Part shown: positions 19,475 through 31,772 of the stretch, piece by piece
How the letters are laid out: every line of letters begins with the position of its first letter
Numbering within the stretch: position 1 is the first letter of the stretch
Assembly: GCF_008831285.2 (NCBI RefSeq)
Contig: NC_045140.1
Span: 7,314,505 to 7,378,504, forward strand
Direction: 5' to 3'
Origin: Nymphaea colorata
Lineage: Eukaryota; Streptophyta; Magnoliopsida; Nymphaeales; Nymphaeaceae
DNA: 64,000 nt
Translations under genes and position numbers: made by a program
The notes under the pieces: generated by a model
What the model was told of the DNA's origin: nothing
The model's input: the letters and a program-made list of their open reading frames with translations, nothing else
Databases searched by the model: none

Positions 19475-22291
19475 CATCTCTTTTTCCTGCAAAAGGAAAT
19501 ACTAGTGCATGGTTCATTTGATTTTGGAGTTTGTGATGATTCTATCATTAGAATCCACAAATAAGAGATCATGCCCTATCTAGAAATAAAGACAATTACA
19601 TGCACAGAGCTACTTAACAAATAAGAAGTAAAAGCCTTGTTCTCCAAACTTGCAGAAACTACAGAGATCACTGTCAAAACAAGAAAGAGATTAACTCCCT
19701 TGGGAGCCCAAAGTTAGAAACTTAAGAACTTGATAAGTCTATAGTAAAGCTGACACTAAAACATGTCGATCAAAGCTGAAAGCAAAAATAACTGCATCTC
19801 AGGTGCACATTACCTCTATATAAACTGTAAACAATAACAATAATAAGGTGGTAAAGCACTGAGTGATGCTACCTCAAATAGAAACAAGTCAAAAGGTTCT
19901 TCAAGAGTGATGCTACTAGTTTAATTACAGAAGTTGAAAAATAAACAATTCCTAAAGTGTGGTTGCTTGAAAGGGCAACCCTGTGTCAATTTAGACCTTT
20001 GACTTGTGCTCCAACTCCTCCGCTGAATGCATCCGCCCTTACATTTATCCAGAAGTGCCTGCGGCTGCAATGGCGAACTTGAAAAAAAATGAGAACAAAG
20101 AAAAACAAGGGCATAAGCCTAGAGCTTAGACCCACTCATGAGCAAGAACTCTAAGCTCAACTAATAAACACTTTAAAACGATATACATGAAACAGAAAAT
20201 AACCAAAATCCTTACTTGAAATCTATGTTCTCTAAATTAACTGGACCTAAATATAAGCAAATTTGAAAGACCGTGAAATAAGCCTACACGCCTCTGACTT
20301 AAGCTGTCATATCACACCCAAAATCTATTCAGGTAAAAGATAGACCAATTGAAACTTGTTTGGTTTCTACAAGAAATCTAATTTCTGCACATCTTTGTAA
20401 ATTTCTCTAGCAAAAATTCTGTGTTTTCGACATCAACTTTGCAACCACTGGGTCAAATCAGATTCCCTACAATAAAATAAACTAAACCCAAGGGATAAGT
20501 CTTGGCAAGCAAAACAAATCATTCATCAAATGTTAAAGTCACCCAAACATCCACAGTTTTGAAATAGAATTCTGCAGCAATCTCTGCAATTGTAGGAGAT
20601 TTCCAACGTAGAGGGTGTGGTTTCAAGCTCTCAGGCAATGTACATGCATAACACTTGGCTTCCTACCAATTATGACAAGCTAACAAACAAAAAACACAAA
20701 CAAACAATGACAGCATTTGCCTGTCTTCGTGCAAACTTTTGCAACCAGCAATAGTCAGTTTCTGTTTCAGCCAAAAATTTATGTAAACTCACTCAAATCA
20801 AATTGGATGCCACAACTTTGTTGGGAACTCAAATAAAAACTTGATTTTGAAGCACAAGATCAAACTCTCGTGCAACATGAATCGGCTTTTCCAAAACCAC
20901 TGTACATCCACAAGAACACTGATGAGTTGGGCTTTAAACTTAGACATCAGCTGCATGAATCAGAAGACACTGACAATGTAAATAATAATAATAATAATAA
21001 TAATAATGATGAAAAAGTTAAAAGCTAACGACTCTTTCAAACCCTTTCCTAAGCAAACCTTAAAAGAGAAATCAACAAAAATACCGTTTAGCCTTCACAA
21101 TAAAACAAGGAAAGGGGAAGATGGAAAATTCATTACACTCAGCATGAGTGGAATATGTTTGAGGGGTTTCATCCATTTTTCAAAAAGGACAACATTTTTC
21201 AAAAACAGAGAGGGGCTGGGAGTTCCTCATATGCCCATGAAGTCAGGAAACATTACAAGAGATGTCAAGTGTTTACTTTTAAATAGTTTATAGATCATCA
21301 ATTTAAATCATAAGTAGAAAGTGCTCGTGTCGTGCAAATGATATGCCTTTCATTTACCCTCAATACCGTACAAGCATCGGGATTCATTTCGCATCAATGT
21401 TGTTGAATCTCTAGAAGGGAAGCCTTTAAATTTCCAAAAAATGAACATAAAGTAATCATCCTCAACGTCTCAGGAAATCAAAAAGAAGAGCAGATATTGA
21501 CCCAAGGATCCAAGGATCGCACATCCATGAAAGATTGTCGCATTTCAATTCCTTCGAGTTCAGCCTTCATGCCACTTATCTTTTGACAGGTACCTTTTTT
21601 GTTTTTCTTGGTTTTGCTTCTTTTTCTTCCTTTTTTTCTGCATTTGCCTTTTTGCCTTTTCATTTTTTCTTGCTTTTGATTTTCTTTTTCAGGCCGACCT
21701 TCACCTTTGAGGGAATACCTCAATACCCCAAAGGCTACTACGAAGCTCCACCGCATTGGTGGTCAGGTGTAGTTTTGTCACATATCAACCCGTTTCACCT
21801 TGCGGGTTTTCAACATGCCAAAAATTCATAAGTCATTATCTTCGCGGCATAGACATAAATCACCTATATGCCTACCCGGTACTCTTGATTATTAACCCAG
21901 AGGAACAACTACACAAGCCCCGAGCCCATCTCTCAACTCTTATTTTGTTACCTGCCAATATTTTATAAGGCATTATGGCTTTTCTCTTAAGATATTTTCC
22001 TGCTAAACCCTTACAGACACTTGATCACTAGAGCCAATACCATCTCCTAGTCTTGACTTTCTCAGCTTCATATGATTTTTCCAGATTTCCTCTTCTAATG
22101 ATTGACAACAAAAAAAACTTGAAAGTCTCCTTTTACTTGGGGCAGGTAGTAAGAACAAAACGAAGGCATATCATCGCATGATAAGACACTTTTAAAATGT
22201 TTCTAGGCACAATAAAAAATTTTCTCTTTCAAAAAAATACTTGACATCAAATGGCATATCAACCGAGAGTAAGAACTCCCTTCTACAGTTT
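19475..22291. repeat. Host repeat unit C, copy 2, with deleted CDKC exon
   Basis: Collinear with 25,925 to about 28,984. Near 19,760 about 250 bases are missing compared with 26,190-26,440. This leaves only the first bases of the FDRHALE exon (CATGTCGATCAAAG) beside its intron. It carries an AAT microsatellite (about 20,986-21,007). A Lys-rich open stretch near 21,480-21,756 is low complexity. No gene was recognised. Confidence 0.82.
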
Positions 22292-23439
22292 ATAGGAACA
22301 TAAACACGTCCTAAAAACGAAGAAGTGAACCTATATTTTCTAAGTTGAACCCTTACCAACTATAAGATATAAAATTTCACTCAAAAAAAAAATGAAAACA
22401 ACAAAACAAACCTTTCCACCAATGTCGTGTGAGGTTAATGACTAAAGATCCAAAATTCTAAAAAAAATGAAGAACACTAAATAATGTTGCAAATCCAATC
22501 TAATTGGTCCAACTGAAAACTGGTGGCCATTTTACATATGCCAAAGAAGTTTTAGATACAAAAAAAAAAAAAAAAAAAAATTTGAAGGTCTTTTTTATAT
22601 TCAAAAAGGATTTTTAATTTGGTAAAAATTCTATCAGAAACACAGGACAACAGCTACAATTCCTAGTCTACTTCAAAAACGATCGTACAAATAAAAGTTC
22701 AATGTTCTCCAAAACCTTAGGCCATCTCCCCTTCGCACAAGGGGCGCCCGGCTTGGTAATTTGGAGCAGAAAGCACATCCAGGGCCAATTGCAGACGAAT
22801 GAACAAAAAAGCACCAAACCTGAGATTTTTTTTCTTTTTTTTTTTAAAAAAAAAAGAAGAATTAGTGATAGTCCAAGATTAGTTCGCCCTTCTAAAGGGC
22901 TCCCCAGGTCCACTGATTCACTGATCTTCCTGTATGCTAACAAAGAGGCATTCCCATGTTCAAGTCATTTCAGCATTTGACGTGAAGGGATTGCAAAGTG
23001 GCATATTGGGGAGAAGCAGCTAGTGAAAGAACTTCAGAACCGCTACACCATACAAACAACCCAACCATTCCTATGCAAAAATGAAACAGGATTGATTCTG
23101 TTCACTAGATATTAAGTTCAAATCCCAAACTTTCATAGAAGTGTACCAACAATTGTACTTGGAGCATGCAATTCAACTTCAAAAAAAAAAACAGATTACG
23201 TGCCCCGAGGCATGTAAATACAATAAAAGAAACTGTAATGGTGAGTAATTATGACTATGGCACGATATTTGAACTTACAAAAAGTAAACCAGGAATATCA
23301 TGAAATTGGACTGCATAGCTAATACGAAGATTCTAGTCACAAGACAAAACCCACATAACCCATCCATATACTGACAAGTTCATCATCGCCAGTCAAGCTA
23401 TGATAAACATCGAAGAGAAAAACACACATTCTTGTTTCC
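22292..23439. repeat. Host repeat unit A with cassette, copy 2
   Basis: Full-length unit A, ending in the 180-bp cassette at 23,261-23,439. Here the cassette runs directly into the CDKC 3' untranslated side at 23,440. This marks the joint of a tandem duplication of about 6.9 kb. No gene was recognised. Confidence 0.82.
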
Positions 23440-23725
23440 CTATTTCTGTCTGCAGGAAAAAGGAGCAGCGTAGTAATGAAATACCTAACCATCTCCTCTT
23501 TCTCCATATAAAACTGAAAACAAGTGCGTGAATTAAATCCAGGTCAAGGGATATTCTTAAATATCCAACACCGGTTTGTAGGAATACCTCTGGTGCATTA
23601 AACCAATTCTCATCGATCCACTTGAGGTGAAAGCGGAAGTCCCTGGTAGAGCCCCTCTCTTCAGAATGTAGGATCACCAATCAAGTGCATATATTGAACA
23701 GATCATGCTTCAGTTTGCTTCCAGA
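23440..23725 (-). other. Probable CDKC 3' untranslated region
   Basis: Lies directly downstream of the CDKC stop codon on the minus strand, is absent from the other copies, and has no coding signal. Confidence 0.5.
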
Positions 23726-24407
23726 CTACTGTGGCCAACCATATTGTGGATTCTGATTACCATCCATCATGTTGGGCGCCCGACCAATACCTGAATTGCC
23801 ATATGGACCTGACTGGGGATAATTTGGAGCCCCGACGCCATAGGCACCAGCTCCAGCTCTAGGACGGCCACCACCAGGCATACTGGTTCCAGCATAACCA
23901 GGACCTCGGCCTTGAGGTGGATAAGGTCCAGTAGCATATCCACCAGCTTGGCCACCACGATTTGGATTGTATCCACCACTTGGGTTTCTGCCTTGAGGAT
24001 ACCTGTTTCGTTGTTCCGTCCTCCTGGAGGTCCCCGAGGCTTATTGTAGTGGTGACTTGGCCCAGCAACAACTTGAGGTGGGGCATTGGTAAGGGTCAGG
24101 CCTGATTTGCATATGCGGTTGCCCTGGCTGCTGAATTGGCAGCAAACATTGATGTTGTTGAGGATGCTGTAATTTTTGCCTCTTGGCTGTTTCTTCGTGC
24201 TGCCTTTGCTGTTGTCTTTTCTTCTTGCTCTGGAACTCATGAGATGACTCGTATTTGGGTAAACTAAGAGGAAGGCCAGAATCGGCTAACAAAAGGCCGT
24301 CAATTGTGACACTTGGCATGAACAAAAGATTTTGTACCTTTTCGGGCCACATGGCAACGGATCACACTAGAAACACTCAGCATCAAGTGCATCTTTGCAG
24401 ATATCCT
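23726..24407 (-). pseudogene. CDKC: CDKC C-terminal exons, copy 3, with true 3' end
   Basis: Exon 24,338-24,407 encodes the RISAKDAL segment but has lost one A (70 instead of 71 bases) as well as carrying the shared TAG at the conserved Trp. The last exon 23,726-24,263 reads KYESSHEFQSKKKRQQQR, Gln/His-rich, the shared shift after PDPYQ, an extra 8 bases near 24,005-24,015, and then the Gly/Tyr-rich tail through GAYGVGAPNYPQSGPYG to QNPQYGWPQ and a TAG stop at 23,726-23,728, just as in plant CDKC. It is the only copy retaining the terminus. With two frame lesions and a nonsense codon it is not functional. Confidence 0.87.
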
Positions 24408-26396
24408 CTGAAAAGAAGAAAATGAAACCATCAGTGGACAAACAAACACAAACAGCAGAGGATGCAGGAAGGTAAAAGGGTTGACATATCAACAGCAGAC
24501 TTCAAGAAGAAAAGATAAAAAATGGAGAAATGCAAGAACATCAAGGAAGAATACAATCTCAACCAGATAAATATCATAGCTAGGAAGGAGTGGTACCAAC
24601 ATATCTAACTCTAGTCTCTAGTTTTGACTTCAAAGCAGCTGAAGAACCTCTTGCAAATAGAAATAACAAGACACATAATGCAGATCGAAACAGAAAATGC
24701 ACCCAGTATTTCAACATGTAGAATAATAGAATTCTACCTGACAAAATTCAAAGAGAAATTTTAGAAATAAAGCGGACCACTGTTCAAGCAAAAAGATTTT
24801 CAGTGTGTGCCCTTTTCCTCTCTCTCTCTCTCTCTCTCACTGAAAACCATTCAGGTTTACAGTCAGTTCTCTCTCTCTCCCTTCCTGCCCTTCCTTTTTC
24901 AATTTTAACCAAAAAAATGTTTAAAAGAAAAAACGGATATCCAGATATGTCCCTTAACCGCAGTGCTGCATCTGTGGTATGGGGAGTACAAGGACCATAT
25001 CCCCATTCACATGTGACTTAGCAGGGAACTGATTAGTTGGCTAGTCGGATTAACTGTTCACTAGCTGGACATCATAGCAACAATCGTTCTAAACCTTAGC
25101 TCCTTGAGTCCAGCCTGTTCTAGAAACAAAAATTGACAACACTGAATGCTGAACAATTGCTGGCAACATTCTTCCAATAACATTCCACCAGACAAGGACA
25201 AGTTCAAAAATAGACCATAATTTTCTGAAGAAACACTGATTCCCTTTGTCCTTTTTAAGTCACAGAGAAGTTTGAATGTACATTTCCATATTTGAGAAGA
25301 AAACAAAACTGTAAATACATTGAAATGCCACGTATCACTTTCATGTCATATACATCACAGTTATTTCATTTTGGTAGATGAACAGGAAGCTAGTTGGGTA
25401 ATTCATAATTTTCCAGAAAGCTATCAAAAGCACTAGCAGCAATACTTTTAGAATCAAGTGAAGCAGTCATCAAATGCTTTAGTGCCACAACCTCACCTCT
25501 TGACACCCCTGTTCACAAATGCAGACTGAAATAGTAACTCGACAATGATGATGGGCAGAGAACTACATAACTCCCGAAGATTTTTCTTATATTACTCTCA
25601 TCACCACAAGTGGCTTTCAAAAAAGACGTGGTACCGAACAAAAGAAGCTTGGAGGCCAACAATAGGAATATTTATATGACTGGACAATACAAAGGCCAAG
25701 TATCATGTACGATTTTTTGCAGACAATAAATTAGAACAATAAATATTAACTCAAAAAACCTCAACTTGGAAAAATCTTCTAAAGGTTATCATTCATGTTT
25801 CTTTAGTAACTTAATATAGGAAGTTTTCCTTTTCAGCACCACAGAGAGACAGAAAGAGAGAGAGAGAGCGGGAAGGCGGGAGAGGCTGTTGCAAGACTAA
25901 AAAAAAAAAAAAAAACGTAAAACCTTCATCTCTTTTTGCTGCAAAAGGAAATACTAGTACGTGGTTCATTTGATTTTGGAGTTTGTGATGATTCTATCAT
26001 TAGAATCCACAAATAAGAGATCATGCCCTATCTAGAAATAAAGACATTTACATGCACAGAGCTACTTAACAAATAAGAAGTAAAACCCTTGTTCTGCAAA
26101 CTTGGGGAAACTACCGAGATCACTGTCAAAACAAGAAAGAGATTAACTCCTTAAGAACTTGATAAGTCTATAGTAAAGCTGACACTAAAACTGCTAAGGA
26201 CACCCAAGGCCAAACTTGCAATGTTATTTGCAGAGTGTCGCTCGTCAGATCTGGAGCAGGACTCACCACTAAATAATCATAAGAATTCAAGGAGTAGGTT
26301 TGCTACTCCCACTTGCCAGAACTCACATCCATACACTAAATCATTTGTCACAAAATTTCAAACCTCCAAAACTCTGAGAATATAGCAAGATGATAC
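24408..26396. repeat. CDKC introns: unit B copy 3 and start of unit C
   Basis: Matches 9,699-11,712 with scattered substitutions and homopolymer differences. Unit B proper is 24,836-25,483. No gene was recognised. Confidence 0.8.
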
Positions 26397-26454
26397 CTGA
26401 GATGGGTCAAGAGTTGGCATCCGCTCCAACAACTCCAAAGCATGTCGATCAAAG
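26397..26454 (-). pseudogene. CDKC: CDKC exon FDRHALE, copy 3
   Basis: A 58-base exon with intact AG acceptor and GT donor encodes FDRHALELLERMPTLDPSQ. It is in phase to follow a codon CA|C and precede the RISAKDAL exon. LEKMLVLDP of the family is changed to LERMPTLDP here. Confidence 0.85.
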
Positions 26455-28984
26455 CTGAAAGCAAAAATAACTGCATCTCAGGTGCACATTACCTCTATAT
26501 AAACTGTAAACAATAACAATAATAAGGTGGTAAAGCACTGAGTGATGCTACCTCAAATAGAAACAAGTCAAAAGGTTCTTCAAGAGTGATGCTACTAGTT
26601 TAATTACAGAAGTTGAAAAATAAACAATTCCTAAAGTGTGGTTGCTTGAAAGGGCAACCCTGTGTCAATTTAGACCTTTGACTTGTGCTCCAACTCCTCC
26701 ACTGAATGCATCCGCCCTTACATTTATCCAGAAGTGCCTGCGGCTGCAATGGCGAACTTGAAAAAAAATGAGAACAAAGAAAAACAAGGGCATAAACCTA
26801 GAGCTTAGACCCACTCATGAGCAAGAACTCTAAGCTCAACTAATAAACACTTTAAAACGATATACATGAAACAGAAAATAACCAAAATCCTTACTTGAAA
26901 TCTATGTTCTCTAAATTAACTGGACCTAAATATAAGCAAATTTGAAAGACCGTGAAATAAGCCTACACGCCTCTGACTTAAGCTGTCATATCACATCCAA
27001 AATCTATTCAGGTAAAAGATAGACCAATTGAAACTTGTTTGGTTTCTGCAAGCAATCTAATTTCTGCACATATATGTAAATTTCTCTAGCAAAAATTCTC
27101 TGTTTTTGACATCAACTTTGCAACCACAGGGTCAGATCAGATTCCCTACAATAAAATAAACTAAACCCAAGGGATAAGTCTTGGCAAGCAAAACAAATCA
27201 TTCATCAAATGTTAAAGTCACCCAAACATCCACAGTTTCGGAATAGAATTCTGCAGCAATCTCTGCAATTGTAGGAGATTTCCAACGTAGAGGGTGTGGT
27301 TTCAAGCTCTCAGGCAATGTACATGCATAACACTTGGCTTCCTACCAATTATGACAAGCTAACAAACAAAAAACACAAACAAACAATGACAGCATTTGCC
27401 TGTCTTCGTGCAAACTTTTGCAACCAGCAATAGTCAGTTTCTGTTTCAGCCAAAAATTTATGTAAACTCACTCAAATCAAATTGGATGCCACAACTTTGT
27501 TGGGAACTCAAATAAAAACTTGATTTTGAAGCACAAGATCAAACTCTCGTGCAACATGAATCGGCTTTTCCAAAACCACTGTACATCCACAAGAACACTG
27601 ATGAGTTGGGCTTTAAACTTAGACATCAGCTGCATGAATCAGAAGACACTGACAATGTAAATAATAATAATAATAATAATAATAATGATGAAAAAGTTAA
27701 AAGCTAACGACTCTTTCAAACCCTTTCCTAAGCAAACCTTAAAAGAGAAATCAACAAAAATACCGTTTAGCCTTCACAATAAAACAAGGAAAGGGGAAGA
27801 TGGAAAATTCATTACACTCAGCATGAGTGGAATATGTTTGACGGGTTTCATCCATTCTATGAATGGACTAGCGGTTTGGTAATAAAAAGGACAACATTTT
27901 TCAAAAACAGAGAGGGGCTGGGAGTTCCTCATATGCCCATGAAGTCAGGAAACATTACAAGAGATGTCAAGTGTTTACTTTTAAATAGTTTATAAATCAT
28001 CAATTTAAATCATAAGTAGAAAGTGCTCGTGTCGTGCAAATGATATGCCTTTCATTTACCCTCAATACCGTACAAGCATCGGGATTCATTTCGCATCAAT
28101 GTTGTTGAATCTCTAGAAGGGAAGCCTTTAAATTTCCAAAAAATGAACATAAAGTAATCATCCTCAACGTCTTAGGAAATCAAAAAGAAGAGCAAATATT
28201 GACCCAAGGATCGCACATCCATGAAAGATTGTCGCATTTCAATTCCTTCGAGTTCAGCCTTCATGCCATTTATCTCTTGACAGGTACCTTTTTTGCTTTT
28301 CTTGGTTTTGCTTCTTTTTCTTCCTTTTTTTCTGCATTTGCCTTTTTGCCTTTTCATTTTTTCTTGCTTTTGATTTTCTTTCTCAGGCCGACCTTCACCT
28401 TTGAGGGAATACCTCACCACCCCAAAGGCTACTACGAAGCTCCACCGCATTGGTGGTTAGGTGTAGTTTTGTCACATATCAACCCGTTTCACCTTGCGGG
28501 TTTTCAACATGCCAAAAGTTCATAAGTCATTATCTTCGCGGTATAGACATAAATCACCTATATGCCTACCCGGTACTCTTGATTATTAACCCAGAGGAAC
28601 AACTACACAAGCCCCGAGCCCATCTCTCAACTCTTATTTTGCTACCTGCCAATATTTTATAAGGCATTATGGCTTTTCTCTTAAGATATTTTCCTGCTAA
28701 ACCCTTACAGACACTTGATCACTAGAGCCAATACCATCTCCTAGTCTTGACTTTCTCAGCTTCATAGGATTTTTCCAGATTTCCTCTTCTAATGATTGAC
28801 AACAAAAAAAACTTGAAAGTTTCCTTTTACTTGGGCAGGTAGTAAGAACAAAACAAAGGCATATCATTGCATGATAAGACACTTTTAAAATGTTTCTAGG
28901 CACAATAAAAAATTTTCTCTTTCAAAAAAATACTTGACATCAAATGGCATATCACCTGGAAGTAGGAACTCTCTTCTACCAAAA
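26455..28984. repeat. Host repeat unit C, copy 3
   Basis: Collinear with 19,780 to about 22,285, including the AAT microsatellite (27,661 onward) and the Lys-rich open stretch (28,172-28,450). A 30-base local difference lies near 27,855-27,885. I searched by eye for kinase motifs (HRD, DFG, APE-type) on the minus strand and saw none. Confidence 0.8.
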
Positions 28985-29207
28985 GAGAAGTTTTTATGAA
29001 ACCAGACTGATTTGTTGGGTAGAAGAAGAACTTCATATGCTCTCCTATGGGCAGATCAAATTATCCAATTCAAAAATCGAACTATCGAATTCAAAAATCA
29101 AATACAAATCATCTATTCTACTCTATCCCCGCCTATCTAATCACTCCTGCCTTGCACCTTATGCTAAATAAATCAAGAATTCAAGCAAAAAAAAAATAAA
29201 ACAGTCT
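28985..29207. other. Copy-specific ~220-bp insertion between units C and A
   Basis: Present only here. At 22,285-22,292 the flanking sequences meet almost directly. Contains a short internal direct repeat (AATTCAAAAATCGAA twice near 29,068-29,098). Origin not recognised; no clear target duplication. Confidence 0.5.
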
Positions 29208-30336
29208 ATAGGAACATAAACACGTCCTAAAAACGAAGAAGTGAACCTATATTTTCTAAGTTGAACCCTTACCAACTATAAGATATAAAATTTCACTCAA
29301 AAAAAAAAATGAAAACAAAACAAACCTTTCCACCAATGTCCTGTGAGGTTAATGACTAAAGATCCAAAATTCTAAAAAAAAAGAAGAACACTAAATCATG
29401 TTGCAAATCCAACCTAATTGGTCCAACTGAAAACTGGTGGCCATTTTACATATGCCAAAGAAGTTTTAGATACAAAAAAAAAAAATTTGAAGGTCGTTTT
29501 TATATTCAAAAAGGATTTTAAATTTGGTGAAAATTCTATCAGAAACACAGGACAACAGCTACAATTCCTAGTCTACTTCAAAAACGATCGTACAAATAAA
29601 AGTTCAATGTTCTCCAAAACCTTAGGCCATCTCCCCTTCGCACAAGGGGCGCCCGGCTTGGTAATTTGGAGCAGAAAGCACATCCAGGGCTAATTGCAAA
29701 CGAATGAACAGAAAAGCACCAAACCTGAGATTTTTTTTTTAAAAAAAAAAAAAAAGAATTAGTGATAGTCCAAGATTAATTCGCCCTTCTAAAGGGCTCC
29801 CCAGGTCCACTGATTCACTGATCTTCCTGTATGCTAACAAAGAGGCATTCCCATGTTCAAGTCATTTCAGCATTTGACGTGAAGGGATTGCAAAGTGGCA
29901 TATTGGGGAGAAGCAGCTGGTGAAAGAACTTCAGAACCGCTACACCATACAAACAACCCAACCATTCCTATGCAAAAATGAAACAGGATTGATTGTGTTC
30001 ACTAGATATTAAGTTCAAATCCTAAACTTTCATAGAAGTGTACCAACAATTGTACTTGGAGCATGCAATTCAACTCAAAAAAAAAAAACAGATGACGTGC
30101 CCCGAGGCATGTAAACACAATAAAAGAAACTGTAATGGTGAGTAATTATGACTATGGCATGATATTTGAACTTACAAAAAGTAAACCAGGAATATCATGA
30201 AATTGGGCTGCATAGCTACAACGAAGATTCTAGTCACAAGACAAAACCCACATAACCCATCAATATACTGACAAGTTCATCATCGCCAGTCAAGCTATGA
30301 TAAACATCGAAGAGAAAATCACACATTCTTGTTTCC
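29208..30336. repeat. Host repeat unit A with cassette, copy 3
   Basis: Full unit. The cassette part is 30,158-30,336. It continues into sequence seen nowhere else in the window and reaches CDKC exon 1, so this is the likely ancestral setting (intron 1). Confidence 0.8.
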
Positions 30337-30763
30337 TAACCCTGGTTATCCCATGGTCATACTCTCAGTTACAATTCATACGGTGTGAAATCAAGAAGCA
30401 GATCACCAACGCATAGCACCAAACAGAAATCTCTTTGCACATTAACAGAAAATTCTTCGTGTAAATATCTACTAAAACCCTAATAGCCAGTCCAAAAGGG
30501 AAAACTAGAAACATAAACAGTTGATCAACCCAGAGAAAGAAAGCCGTGAAAAGCCTCTTGAAGACCTCGAAGGAGACGCAAGTAACCCCAACCCAACTTT
30601 AGGCAATCGGCCAAGACATTTCGCGAAAACCAAACCCACACAGTTGAACACCAAAAAAGAGACCACCCAGTGTCACCGATTGCTCAAACCGCTGCAAAAC
30701 ATAGGAAAGGAAAGCAACAAATCATCATTGAAAAAAAGGAGAGAAAGTGGCGCTCCGAATTAC
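30337..30763 (-). other. CDKC intron 1, 5' part
   Basis: Unique sequence starting with the donor GTAATT after exon 1. No coding signal was seen. Confidence 0.6.
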
Positions 30764-30873
30764 CCATAGGTGCCCTCGCCGATCTGCTCGAGCTTCTCGA
30801 AGCAATCGACGCTCTGCGATCCCCACGAGGGAGACTCATCGAGGTTCAGCTGCCCGGGTGCGGCCGCCGCCAT
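30764..30873 (-). pseudogene. CDKC: CDKC exon 1
   Basis: An ATG at 30,873 opens 36 codons plus two bases: an Ala-rich start, GQLNLDESPSWGS, SVDCFEKLEQIGEGTYG, then the donor GTAATT. This matches the amino end of plant CDKC up to the glycine-rich ATP loop (IGEGTYG), and the exon boundary is where the family has its first intron. The exon itself is intact. No following exon with the catalytic Lys, HRD or DFG segments was found before the C-terminal exons at 26.4 kb, so any transcript would lack the kinase core. GC-rich promoter-like sequence lies upstream. Confidence 0.88.
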
Positions 30874-31728
30874 CTGTCGCTGCCTCCCACCCTCCTGTCC
30901 CCACTTGAGGCGTCGTCAAGGAAAGCACCGAAAGCCTTACGCGCCTATTTCAAGCAATCTCTTCGTCCTCCTCCTTCTGCTGCTGCTCCTGTACGTCAAC
31001 AGGAGGGGATGAAGCAGAGACGGTTTCCGCAGAGGGTTTTCCCAATTCGAAGAGGATGAAGAAGAAAGCGAAAGTACAGGGATGCAACGACCTTGGCTTC
31101 TTTGCCAGTAAATCCAAGAGCAACAACGTAATTTACTCAGCCTTCAAGAATGGCTCTCCATCCACGAGTCGCCTAGGCTAGAGATATTCAGGAAATGTCT
31201 GTAAAACCAAAGGGGCATGTTTCGTTAAAATATTTGCCGTATGAAACGCAACAATAATCTGATAGCCACTTCATGAAAAATGACGCTCATGTTTATGTTT
31301 GTAGAAACATATTCCCTACTGATATAATTATTATTTTTTATTCATAGGTGAGCGGGTGCCTTGATCGTCTTAAACTAAAAACAATAGTTTAATCCGATAT
31401 AATCATATGGATACTTATAAATCATGTTTCTTGAAAATAAAATCATGATTAAAATTCGTTTCTTACGCACTGATATGGATCAAGAAAAAGAGTTCATAGA
31501 GAAACGCCCAAAACCGATCAAAATTAAACCTTGTGCCAATTGAAACCCTAAACCGATTGAAAGAGGTATTGAGAGAGCGAGGCGTGGATGGAGAGACAGA
31601 GAGAGTAAAAGGAGGTCATCACCTTTTCACCCGGCTGAGAAGGTCGGAGACCTCGTCGCTGGAGCTGGTGGCGCCCGCTGCACGGCTTTGGGAAAGGAAC
31701 GAAAAGGAGAGCGACTGGGAGTGGAACA
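30874..31728. other. CDKC upstream region abutting the SEC24 break
   Basis: The first ~200 bases are GC-rich and fit a CDKC 5' untranslated/promoter region. 31,200-31,540 is AT-rich. 31,545-31,728 is purine-rich and ends where the SEC24 exon is cut. No gene was recognised. Confidence 0.5.
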
Positions 31729-31772
31729 GTTGAATCATATGTTGCAAAACCAACCATGTTCCGAGGACTCTC
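31729..31772 (-). pseudogene. SEC24: SEC24C-like exon, cut in mid-exon
   Basis: After the acceptor AG the minus strand reads ESPRNMVGFATYDST, matching SEC24C EGPRTFVGIATFDST in the trunk domain. In the family the exon continues with IHFYNLKRAL, but here it runs into unrelated purine-rich DNA after about 15 codons. The phase is correct to follow the exon at 34,402-34,521. Confidence 0.85.

Noticed and set aside
21478-21831. Lys-rich minus-strand frame and overlapping plus-strand frame, also at 28,172-28,525
   Set aside because: Low-complexity TTTTTCTT tract; conservation between the copies is explained by recent duplication.
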